From Strigops habroptila (Eukaryota; Chordata; Aves; Psittaciformes; Psittacidae), in NCBI RefSeq assembly GCF_004027225.2, contig NC_046360.1:2902001-2966000 (forward strand): a stretch of 64,000 bases of DNA. Reading direction: 5' to 3'. The notes beneath the pieces were generated by a model that searched no databases, was not told where the DNA came from, and saw only the letters and a program-made list of their open reading frames with translations. The position numbers and the translations under genes were made by a program. Numbering within the stretch: position 1 is the first letter of the stretch; every line of letters begins with the position of its first letter. Positions 49,129 to 61,300 of this stretch are shown piece after piece.

Positions 49129-49332
49129 ATGGCGAGCGTGCATGAGAGCCTGTACTTCAACCCGATGATGACGAACGGCGTGGTGCACGCCAACGTCTTC
49201 GGCATCAAGGACTGGGTCACCCCCTACAAGATGGCGCTGCTGGTGCTCCTCAGCGAGCTGGGCCGCGCTGGCGCGCAGCTCGGCCTGCTGGAGCGGCGCC
49301 GGCTCAACCGGCTGCTGCTGCCGCTGCTGCAG
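49129..49332 (+). CDS. ANAPC5: ANAPC5 exon 1, aa 1-68
   Basis: Codes MASVHESLYFNPMMTNGVVH to RLNRLLLPLLQ, donor cag|gtcggg. Strong Kozak start. Residues 44-58 (LSELGRAGAQLGLLE) differ from human LNEMSRTGEGAVSLME. Confidence 0.97.
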
Positions 49333-52300
49333 GTCGGGGCCTGGGGCTCAAGTGGAGGGGTGTGGGGAGGGTGACCCACCCCACAGTCGCGTTGTAGCAT
49401 ATCGCGACATGTCGCTCTCCCCTTCCCCAGGGTCCCGACATGCCGCTGTCGCGACTGCGCAAGGCTATCGAGGAGTGCTGCTCGCACCTGGCCAGCTCCG
49501 TGCACATCAGGTGGGCGCCGGGGCCGCGCCTTCCCTTCCCGCCCGAGGGAGACCCTTACCGGGGCGCGGGGTGACGGGCTGCAAAGGGCCGGACACGGAC
49601 CCCGCTGTGGGCTTGTGTGGAGGGAGGCACGAAGCCGCTCTGTGCCAGGGTTCACCGCTGCTGGAGGCTGAGGGGCGCTGTTCAGCGTCCCTGCCCTCCT
49701 GCCGGGTCTGTGCTCTGGGTGGGAAACGTGAAAGCACCGCTGCTGCAAGCAGTGGTTGTGTGGAGGATGGTAAAGCCGTTCTGTGCGTGCTCTGTGTTAC
49801 AGAGATCTGCCCCGATCACTGCTGAGAAGTGCTCTGGAACGTGTGAGTGTGTAGTTTAAAAAGGTCGTATATTTGGTGCGAAAATGTACTTCTGTAGTTG
49901 CTTAAGCAAGTTGCTTAAGCCCCCCCCAAGTTGGGGCCTGGGACTAGATGATCTTTAAGGTCCCTTCCAACCTGAACCACTCTGTAATTCTAAGTTCTTA
50001 TAAATAAGTTCTGAAAGGCCCCCAAACCAGATGTTGCAGGCATCTGCTTTAAAGTACAGAAGATCTGTTTTGATATTGTCTAACTCGCTGAACAGCAACA
50101 GTTTTAAAAGTCACTCTGTTTTGGGTACCTCTTCATTGTGTTAAAAGAATGACCATCTTTTCTAATTGTTCTCCTTACTGAAAGAACTATTTAAAAAGGA
50201 AAAAGAACCCAACCAAACCTGATTATTATTAGCCTTGTTATTAATATTTAGTATGTCTTGGTTTGGCTTATGAATATAAAACCCTTCTGGGCCTAATGAA
50301 TTAGCTGCCACTTGGTTCTGGTTGTGTTTACTCATCTATACCTGAAATAGAAGAACATATTATTTGATGCATATTATTAAGGCCCTTGAACATGTGGGTT
50401 TCTTTCCCCTGTTTAGGTTAAAACTTATGGCAGAAGGAGAACTGAAAGATATGGAACAATTTTTTGATGACCTTTCGGATTCATTTACAGGCACGGAGCC
50501 AGAAGTTCATAAAACAAGCGTAGTAGGTAACTAATTGTTATCTGTATGCTGTATTTGATGAGCTATATATCACTGATGTAATCACTCAGGATACAGCTTT
50601 GGTTTTCTTTCTGGGGAGGTGTAAAAATTGCATGATCTGATTTTTCTCTTGCTCAGATGTTTCATATTGTAATGTTGTTACACTGATCTTAACAATTTTG
50701 CTGTGGTCAGATGGTCTGTGAGATTTGCCACTAAAGCAATACCAGATTTACACCCTGCAAAATAGAGTTTTATCAGTTGGTAGGCTGCGACACTGAAGTG
50801 CAATTAAATAATGCAATTTAACCTTCTGCTTATGATGATTTCTAGTCTCCTCTTGGAAACAGCAACCTTACAGACAATTATCATAACAGATGTTTTTCTT
50901 TGCAGGCCTCTTTCTGCGCCATATGATCTTGGCATACAATAAGCTTTCTTTTAGTCAGGTCTATAAACTTTACACTGCACTTCAGCAGTACTTTCAGAGC
51001 GATGATGAGAAAAAAAATGGAATTGATGAGAGTGATATGGAACTGACAAATACAGAGGAACTGGAGGGGAAGATGGAGAAAGAAGAACTCGATCTACCTT
51101 TAAGGTGATATATTAATTCTCTTAAGAAGTGGGAAAGACTTATATTTTATTTCAGATGACTTCTGTACACATCAGAGTAAACTTAAGCTTTGTCCAGATC
51201 AAGTTGCTGCTGCTGTTAAACCTTCCAAACTCCACCAGTGCTCATGTAGGCTCTGTGCATATCCTGTCACTAGCAAATCCAGCTGCAATATTGAGATGTG
51301 GCGATTTTTAGAGCCCTGTACACACTGGCAGAGCCGGGTGGCTGCTGCGTTTCCTTGGTGCCACCATGTGGTAACACTTCCAAACGACAGCAGTTCTGCT
51401 CATCATAGAAGATGGAAGTACCCTTTCCCATACTCACTTAGGGAATCACAGGTTAAAAGCCAGATGCTGCCCAGTTCCCTTCTGTCCAACCCACTGCTGG
51501 GTGAGTTGTGCTGGTGTGTGAGGTGCTAAAGCTGCTGGAGAGTTTACATTTGCTTCCAACAAGGAAAGATTGCTCAATAAGGGAAAGTTAAGCTTAATGG
51601 TTTTGGTTTCTCTTTTTGCCTTTCTCCAAATAAAAGAACTCACATCTGTTTACATCAAAAATGAGAAGTAAATATTGCGAGTTTTCACATGCTAAAGAGG
51701 TGCTCCACTGTAAGAATAATCCTAAAAGCATTTTGTGTATCCATAGATTTAAAAGTACTTTCTGAACTGTCTTTGTATAAAGTTGTGCTTGTGCGTGGTC
51801 TGCTCCAGCATGAGTCAGTTAACAGCTCTTGGAGCCTGGCTGTCTGCTGTACTTGCTGTCTTTCCTTGGAATAAACTTCTAACTGCTCTTGCAGAACAGC
51901 TGTTTTCTGGAGTGATGTGTGTGGCCCAAGTGCCAGTTCATTTCATTGTGACTGTCTTTGGAGGAAAGGAAAACCGGAGCAAAGCCATTGGAATATGGCA
52001 ACCCCAAATCTTCTATCTGCTGTTTATCTTTGGTTTTTCACATGTATTTAGGGTAATATATTGACTGTGGTCTCTGCAGGTTGAAGATTACAACTAAACT
52101 GTGTGAAATCATTTATTAAGCTTTCTCCTTTTAGTTTCCTTTCATGCTTTGAGCTATAATGTCTCATAAAACTTCATAAAGCAAAAGTGTGGAGTGTCTA
52201 ATAAAATGTATTTTCTTGTATTCTATTTCATTGCCCTTGTTTCTAACCAGAGTGCTTCTTTTCAGGGAAGAAGAGATATCTTGCAGTGGGCCTCTTTCCC

Positions 52301-55300
52301 AGAAACAAGCAGAGTATTTTCTTTCTCAGCAGGTATGTTAATTCTGAATAAAGTTGAGTAAATGATCTGTAACATGAATTTCACCTTCAATTTTATCGGC
52401 AGTGCCAGACACGATGTTTTCTTAGATCTGTTAAAGATTTCTTGATATCTTGCATGTAGTTGCTCAGTATGAGCACTTGGGGCTAAAAGTGTTTTATCTA
52501 GACTTGCACACCAGATGATGATACTTGATTGTGAGAAGGTCACTTCCATTCTGACTATTTGCCTTGGATTTGATGTCTGTGAAATGTGCAGTTTGTTGAT
52601 TATTCCAGCTGATAAATACAGAATGGAGGAGAAATACACACGGGCACAAATGGCAGTAAATGCATTGCATGCTTACAATAGCTTATAAATAGAAACAAAA
52701 AATATAAATATATATAAATAATATAAAATATAAGTAGAAATACATACAAATATATAAATATAATAGATTGCAAAATATAAATACAAAATTTATAGTACAA
52801 GATGTTTTGTATACATTTAAAAACTTATTTATACATTACGTATACATTTTAAAAGTTCAAAGTAACTTCTCAGTCCTGTTAAGTTCTTTACCTTTAGGGG
52901 TTGCTGAATCTGGTAGCCTGATCATGGCAAAGCTCCTGCAGCTCCATGGCCTCCAGTGAAAGCAGTGTTGAGGCCCAGCATGCTGTCTGTTAGCCTCTTC
53001 CCCTCTCTGGCTGATGAGGATGAAGGTCCATTAGTGTGAAATATCTAGACATGTATGTTCTTGTGTGCATGTGCTCTCTTGCTCTTGATTCCACTAAAAA
53101 CTGGGCTTACAGTCTCAGTTTATCAAGTAACTGGCCCCTGGATTGTCTTGTCTCCAGTTGCCTCCAGCAGAAGACACAGCACATCCAAATGCAGCTCTCA
53201 GTTGACCCAAAGGCCACACAGTCTTTCCATCTGTGTGGGGACCTCCTGGTTGGCTTGGACTTCCTCCAGTTTTTTTATTAACTGGTTTACTTGCTTGAAG
53301 CAAACCGTGGATTCACTTTTAGTTTCCTGATTTTTTTTTAAGAAGATGCATGTAATTCCAGTGAGCAATCCATTGTATTAGTTCTTCAAAGAGAAAATTA
53401 AACAGTTCTTTAAGTACCTTCTAACAGTCCTTTGAATAAGCTTTTATTTCACTTGGTCTCTCTGATCTCTGAAAAGTAAATGCTATAATACAGTTTAGAG
53501 TAAAACTGCCACTGATGTTTTAGCCTCACAGTAGACAGAGCTCTTACAAAATCTCTTTAATGTTCTCTCCAAGCAGATAACAAACTGACAAACATGTATG
53601 AAAATACATTTGTAACCCTCTGGAGTGTCACTTATCTTAATTTTGTTTTTCAATTTTTATTCCAGGCTTCTTTATTAAAGAATGATGAAACAAAGGCTCT
53701 TGCTCCAGCATCCTTACAAAAGGAATTGAACAACTTGTTAAAATTTAATCCAGACTTTGCTGAAGCAGTAAGTGTCTCTTTCTTCATCCAAAATGGCTGT
53801 AAAGGGATTTCTTATCTCTAGGATGGGATTATTTGGGAGTAATTTATTCTATATTGAAATATAAGAAGATGATAAAAATGTGAGCAAGTGGCATGTAAAT
53901 GTTTAGTAATTCAGGCTGAAACTCCTGAAGGTACAGAAACTTTAATTAAGCTGAGTGTTTCACCACATGTCTAGGTTTATGCACAGCCATGATCCTCTTA
54001 ATTTTGGTGGGACTGTGTGAGTGCATTCTCGTTGAACTAAATCTAAAACTTACTTCTTTTTACATGCATTTCCCTAAGAAATTTCAGGCCTCATACTCCC
54101 ACAGTTTAAAAATCAGCATTAAGTGCATTATCTGTTGATTTTGCTTACCAATGTTCACTTTACTTCTTGAGCTTTTATACTGAAAGCAATAGACAGTTCC
54201 CACTGAGAGCTGCTTCCAGACCTGTGCTGTGAGCATTTGCCTTGTCCATCGACAACTTATTCTTGAGCAAGGCCATGAGTTCCCACTCAACTCTTTCCTG
54301 CCTTACTTTCTAAGTCATCCTCCCAGTAGCCTTGGGCTGAGGCAGACAGGCTTTTACTTGCCCCCATTTGGAGACATAACCTTAAAAGGGCTGCCACGGT
54401 AGAGGCTGGACTCCAGAAGTCCTTTCCATTGTTTGTTTGACGTAAAGGGTTGTCCTGCCCAGGTCTCAATGCCAAGAAGAAATCCATAGTTTTAGCATCT
54501 CCTTTTTATCTGCACAGCATCTGGAAGCAGTGCTCACAGTTCTGAGTATCTTCTGGAGTGCAGGCACAGTGAGTGTCATGCCTCCATTCCCTTGCTTAGT
54601 ACATAAATACAGGGATTCTGTGTATGTAGAGGTCTCAGACTGGGTGGGATAGTTCTGACAGCCCAATCTTGGCCTATGGGACACCATCTCTTAGGGAAAA
54701 TGACCGATTTAATCCAAGTTTTACAGAAATTCTGCACAGGTAGTATCAGCATCACTGCAACTTCTGATCAAGCCCTTGCCTGGCCATGCAGTATTTCAGG
54801 GTTGCACTTATTAGGCAACCTTTCTCATTAAGAAGATACATAGTGATTATAAACCCCCTTTTGTTTTAATAGTTCTGTATAGTTAAAGCTGATTTTGCTT
54901 CAATTTTTAGCATTATTTAAGCTACTTAAACAGTCTCAGAGTGCAAGATGTCTTCAGTTCAACCCACAGCCTCCTTCATTACTTTGACCGGTTAATCCTC
55001 ACCGGAGCAGAAAGCAAGAGCAATGGGGATGAAGGTTATGGTCGGAGTTTGAGATACGCTGCTCTGAACCTGGCTGCACTGCACTGTCGGTTTGGCCACT
55101 AGTAAGTTACTATATTGTACCACACAACTTAAATTCATCTTATCGCATCTCCTAAGTGCTGATAGATAGCTCTTCTGTTTGTTCTGAAAATCTATTCAGG
55201 AGAAGAAGGGACTTTCTCTAATTTGATAACAGCTATAGTTGGGTTGGAATTTTCTTGGAATCTTGGTTTGTTTTGGTTTGTTTTCATTTTGACATTTATT

Positions 55301-58300
55301 TGGTTTCCATAATAACTGAGCCATCTACAGCGGGGTAAGAGTTGACATTTGTCCGTGCCCTTTTCCAGATGTTTCCTAAGTATTTAAGTTCTCAATTGCT
55401 GCATTTCCGTGACCTCAGAAAGGTCAGTGGGCACGGATGCCTATTTTCAGCTATATTCTCAAGAAACTGGCTGATTTTCTGTTAACATTCAAATCAACAT
55501 AGAGCTGATGATCTGGAAAAGGAATCATTAAAAGAAAAAAAGCCATCTGAGCTTTTTTAATTTTAGAATGCCATAGGAGTGGGTGTTACTTTATTGATAA
55601 AGCTGGCTTACCCACCTCCATATATGGTTGGCATATATTGACTGCTGCCTGGAGGCATCACGTAAAAGGGCTGGAAATGGGAAGGACATCTGCAGAATTG
55701 AGAGCAATAACATTTTCTACACAGGCAGATGTTTAACATTGCCCCCGTTCAAACAATAGCTTGGCACATTGGCCTGTATGGGGTTTGAAAGCCTGCTTAA
55801 GGGTTAGAGTTGTATTTTTGTAGTAGCATGCTGTCCTGGGTTCACACATGCAGATTTTGTCTTGCTTATTATCCTCCAGACTAGAATATATTGCTGAAGT
55901 GCCAGGAGGAAAATGCAGGCTTTTTCATCAGCCTTTAATCAGAGTTATCTTCTGAGTGCAATATGCATAATTTAGATCAATATTCCTCGGTATTGTAATG
56001 TTGTATTTTAAGCACTGGGGAACACTAACATGTTCTCTCTTTTTGTCTGCTGATAGCCAACAGGCTGAACTTGCACTTCAGGAAGCTATCCGAATTGCAC
56101 AGGAGTCTAACGACCACGTTTGCTTGCAGCACTGCCTGGTAAGGTAGCTCTGTCGGAGCAAGGTTAAGTCGCCTTTGTCTCTGTGATCTGAGTCTTTGCT
56201 CAGTGAACTGTTGCAGAACTGCTCTTACAGTGGTACCTCATCAAATTACATCAGTAATTTAAATATGACTGCCCAGCAGTGAGGTGATAACTGCTTCTGG
56301 CAGATGGGTCACCCAGAGCACCTGTAGGGGGATCATGGGATGGTTTTGTTGCAGCTCAGGATTACTTTTATAAACAGAAGTTGTGATCCCAGAGTACTAA
56401 TACCTCAGTACCAAGCTCAGAGTTTAGTCTTACATGTGTTAAAGAGACATAGCATTTCATAAACTTCCTCCTTTCCTCCTGTCTATTGGATTCTGAAAGA
56501 GTAATCAGCCTTCTTTTGAGCCAACAAAAAAGAGGAGGGAAAGACTTAGATTTCTCTGTATTTTGTTCTGTAATTAACATTATTGGTATGATGAATTGGC
56601 ATCGATGGTATCAAATTCCTGCATTACTTTCTCTGCATTACTCTGAACCTCCAGTGCTGACTGCTGTCAAGCAAGTGTCCCAGCCTAGCTGTACTTTTTT
56701 TTAGTATCACATTAATTCTGAGGAGTGTTTCTTACTTCCAGTGAGTTCTTGTGCATTCTGTGCTAAAAGTTTAAAGTGCTGCAGCCCTTAGCTGTCTGCA
56801 GTGAGATATTAACTTTTGTTTCCTTGCTAGAGCTGGTTGTACATCTTGGAGCAGAAGATATTCGATAGCTGTGTTCTGCTGGAGCACTCTGTAAACAAAT
56901 CTTTACATTTTGGTTTGCCAGTAAGTTCATTTTCATTATCCTTAATGAAAGGGAAAACACATGTGGTGAGGGGAACGTGTGAGGGGTTTTGTGTTTTGTG
57001 GCCAGTCTGTTCAAAATACGTAACTGAATTTAAACAGATCTATTTTCTCACTCCAAAATCCAGCTGTTTCTATTATTGTTACTCTTCACATTAACAAACC
57101 AGAGTTCAGTTGCTTTACTGCCAATGCATTATTGCAAACCTCATTGTTTTTCCTTCTAATTTGTTTGGTTTTCAGGCAGAAAAACTGTGTGGCTTCTAGC
57201 CCGGTCCCATGCACCATTTTGGCCTTAGGCCCATAGCACAATCTGCTGGTGCTCAAGGGAGGTTCTTATGCCTCTGCCTTCCCTGAAACTCAGTGCTGGT
57301 GCCTCTGGCAGGGCTCTGAACACATGTTTACTTGTAGGGCTCTGTCCCAGCTGTGAAATCTTGCAAGGCAGCCCTCCCCTTTCATAGTTTTGTGCCCTGA
57401 ATGTTTAGTTCTTAATGTTTAGTTATATCTTCCCCAAGATCTGCAATCTCTTTGTTTAGAGAATTGTTCTAAAAGGAACTAAACTGCTGACGTTGGGAGA
57501 TGAGAGCAGACATGGCTGCTTGGTGGGGAAGGGGAGGGAAGGCTCTGTGTTTTCACAGCTGTTTCATCGTTGGAGAAATCCAGGTACAAGTCCTGTCATC
57601 TTCTTTAAGACTTCTGTGTGGAGGAGTGGAAATTACCTTTCACATCTAACAAAATGGCATTCACATGTGTGTGGGTGTGCATAAGTGGGTATTTCAAGAA
57701 AAGCCTGGAGCAGTGTTCCTTTGTCTGTGCTGAATAACATCATGTCTTTTTCTCTGGGATTTTTTTTCCCCTTAGTTTAGAACTCTTGCTCCAGTGTAAT
57801 TTGCAAGTGTAGTGGACTCTGGTTTCAGTCTTTCAATGCTGGTGTGTATATATATATGCTCTTTTTTCTTCCCAGTACCTTGCTTCCCTGGGAATACAGT
57901 CCTTGGTTCAGCAAAGAGCTTTTGCAGGGAAGGCTGCCAACAAACTAATGGATGCCTTAAAAGATTCTGATCTGTTGCATTGGAAACACAGCTTGTCAGA
58001 GCTTATTGATATTAGTATAGCACAGAAGACTGCCATTTGGAGATTGTATGGCCGCAGGTATTTTGTTTCTTTTGAACTCTTGGGTTAGCTCACTGTACTT
58101 GTTAGCACATAATGCATTATGAGTTATTTATACAGGTGCAACAAGTGACTGTGTCTCTTCAGTGCATTAAAATAAAGCAATCAGACTGTGATTCAGTGCA
58201 GGCTGAGAGCAGTTATTTCCATTCTCTTATGTTCCTTTGAAATTCATACTGGAGAAGAGATTGAGTTTCCATTTAGTAGTGGCAAATAGATCGTAAGTTG

Positions 58301-61300
58301 TTCCTGTGCCCCCATTTTCAGCATCTCTGTGCATAGACTGTGTGCACCTTTTGGTGTGTAGTGCTTGATGTGCCTGTGTAGTTCAGAGTTCTTGGATAGC
58401 AGTTGTTTTACAAGCTTTCATTCTCCCCCAGGTCCTTGGCTTACCAGAAAATGCAGACTATTGTCATAACAAGGCTATAGATTAAAAATAGTTGTTGTTT
58501 ATTGCTTGAAAGCTAAAAAATGTTTCTCTTGCACAAGCACCATGGCACTCCAACAAGCCCAGACGTTGCTGAGCATGAACAGTCTGGAGGCTGTGAATGT
58601 GGGCGTTCAGCAGAATAACACAGAGTCCTTTGCTGTAGTATTGTGTCACCTGGCTGAGCTGCACGCAGAGCAGGTGAGGTTTATGGCTGGTCGTGCAAAA
58701 TGCCATTTGGGTGAGAGGACGTGTGGGTGTTATTGACTGGGAGTGCGAGACTTGACTTGTGTTTTGTTCTGACTTTAATGTCTGCGTTGGGGGTGAAGAA
58801 AGTGCAGGTTTTGGCTCGGCAGGTTCTGGCTGTGAAGGTTGTGTTGCAATCAAGGGGAGCGGCGCTTGCCCTGGTGTGTGTTAATCACAGTGCTCTTTTT
58901 GTCTTACAGGGATACTTTGCAGCTGCTTCTGAAATACTGAAACACCTGAAGGAAAGATTCCCTCCCAATAGTCAGCATGCACAGGTAGAATATCATGTAG
59001 CTTGTAAATCATGTAACTATTATACAACAGGATCTGAATTCCATTGCATCTGAATTCTTTCCTCTGTATGCCTTGGGCTGTACGTTGGCTAATTTCACTT
59101 GGCTCATGAGCTCCTAGGAAGTCATATGGCGTAAACTTTGCTATAGAAGCATGAAAAAGGTGCCCTGTTGTTTTAAGACTGATGAGACATTTATCTCATT
59201 CTAGCTTCCTAAGAAAAAGCTGTTTAAATGGAAATGTCATTGACAGAGGAATCCACATCTCCTTCATGAGCATATATGGGAGTTAAATGCTCCGCATTGA
59301 CTTGAAGCTTCAAAGTTCTGTTTAATTGATGCTACGTATTTTGATGTAGTGCAATCCAGAAATAACTGAGAGAAGAAGGTGGAGTTTGTGTGACTCTGGG
59401 AAACACGTTAACACATGAGTCTATAAGACAGTATGTACATTGAAGTGTTCAAGATTCCATTAAATATAGTTTGGTCCGTTTCGTTACAAAGCAAGTCTAC
59501 TGTTTCAAAGCATTAGTAATGATTCAAAAGAGCTTTTTTACTTAAAATGCAGTCAAATAGGTGAGCTTGGTATTGAAACATTAATCCAGACCTGAGCATT
59601 TTCCGTTGAGGACAGTAATGTAGTAAATCCAGTAGCTGGACAGTGGAGTTAGTTGTGTCTAGAAATACATATGCACAGGGGAAAAGAAAAAGTAAGTTCT
59701 AACTTGGAATTAGAAAATGAGTTGGGCACAACTTCTAAAACTTGTTCCTGGATGTTCTTTATTTAGCTTTGGATGCTGTTTGATCAGAAAATACAGTTTG
59801 AGAGAGCCATGAATGATGGCAGATATCATATAGCAGATTCTCTTGTAGCAGGAATTACAGCGCTTAATAGCATCGAAGGCGTGTACAGGTAAGAAATCAT
59901 GACTCTGCATACACTTGCAGGTGTCTGCCATGAAGGTAAAGAAAATCATTTAGCGAAATGATTGCTGGCAGTTATGTGTGCTTACATGTTCTTCCCTTTC
60001 CAGAGCTAATTGTGGTCACATTGTCTAATCTGAAGTGCTTATTCCATTAGAGTATGTCCTGCAATAATAATTTCCAGTTGTTTCTCTGGACATTTTCAGA
60101 ACTGCAGTAGCACTGCTGAAGTTGGTGTTATTCTAGAGCTGTAGATCTGTTGTGAGAACACAAAATACTTCTTCAAAATCTGCCATGGTAACTGTGCTCA
60201 GACCTAAGCACAAAGCAGATTTTTATGTCAAGCAGCTAGGGATGGATCTCAGGCCTGCCCTGAGCTTGAGTGTCTTCATTTGTGTCCTGGTTTCCACAGC
60301 TACAAAATGGAACAATATGTTTTTTCACTCACCTTAATGGGTTCTTGTTTCTAAAGGAGAAGGACATGTTAGAAATAGGTAGAGTTAAAACTTGTTGTTT
60401 TGGAGTATGAAAACCAACTTCCTGATAAAAGCAGTTTCTTGTTGATTTTCAACGAGGCAAACCGCTTAAAGACATAGCCAATGCCAGGAAGCCAGAAGAT
60501 CAGTGTTCAAGCTGTGGGACCTGATGTTTGTCCTTCCGGAACTGGACTGTTCTGTGACTTCCCTGATCTTTAAATATTCTACTCAGCGTTTGTGTTCAGG
60601 GTGTTTGTACACATCCCCTGCTGCTGTGTATTTGTTTCGCATTTCCCTGTTCTCACTCTTTCCCTGTTGCTCCATATCCTTGCTAGCTCAAGCCAATTTT
60701 ACCTACTTTACCTCATACCTGTTTTTCTTACAGATAATTACTTGTGCTTTCTAGCTTGCATGCTCTCCCACTTCTGCTGCCTGTTTGGCCTTTGGTTTTG
60801 GCAGTCCCTGTTTTCTGTTGTGTGAATTTGATCCTTTCTGCCTGGGAGTTGTCCAGCTGGAATCAGAGGTGCCCGTTTTTCCCGCTGTCGGTTGTGTACA
60901 GCATGTGTACACTTTGTCAGAACACCATTCTGCAGAAACAAGAAACAGAGGGTCACAAATCAGACACCTATTTTACTATGTTCTGAAGAGCAGAATTGTA
61001 CCTAAAATACAAAAATACCGTCAGTGATGTTTTCTTTCTACCACGGCAGAAAAGCCATTGTATTGAAAGCCCAAAATCAAATGTCAGAGGCACACAAACT
61101 TTTGCAGAAATTGTTGATCCACTGCCAGAAAATCAAGAACACTGAGATGGTGATTAGGTAAGAATGTTTTATTTTCAGAGTATTAAAGCCACTTTGCAGC
61201 TATTAGAATCAGCCATTTCAATTTGTCTATGTTTTGACCTCACTAGTCTTCAGATTACCTACTATGATTTTGAGATTAAAAAAATCATTTCATTTATTAA

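Larger units (their letters stand above)
48790..49560 (+). promoter_or_regulatory. ANAPC5: CpG island promoter of ANAPC5
   Basis: CpG-dense sequence covering the first two exons. Two inverted CCAAT boxes, ATTGG at 49035-49039 and 49077-49081, both in a GATTGGCCG context, lie 50-95 bases upstream of the ATG. This is typical of NF-Y-driven TATA-less promoters of cell-cycle genes. Confidence 0.75.
49511..50416 (+). other. ANAPC5 intron 2
   Basis: 0.9 kb. The GC-rich start is the end of the CpG island. It contains a 13-bp tandem repeat (49898-49920) abutting a CR1 scrap. Confidence 0.85.

Noticed and set aside
48612-49748. Several 120-175-residue minus-strand frames
   Set aside because: Shadow frames in the ANAPC5 CpG island, antisense to confirmed exons.
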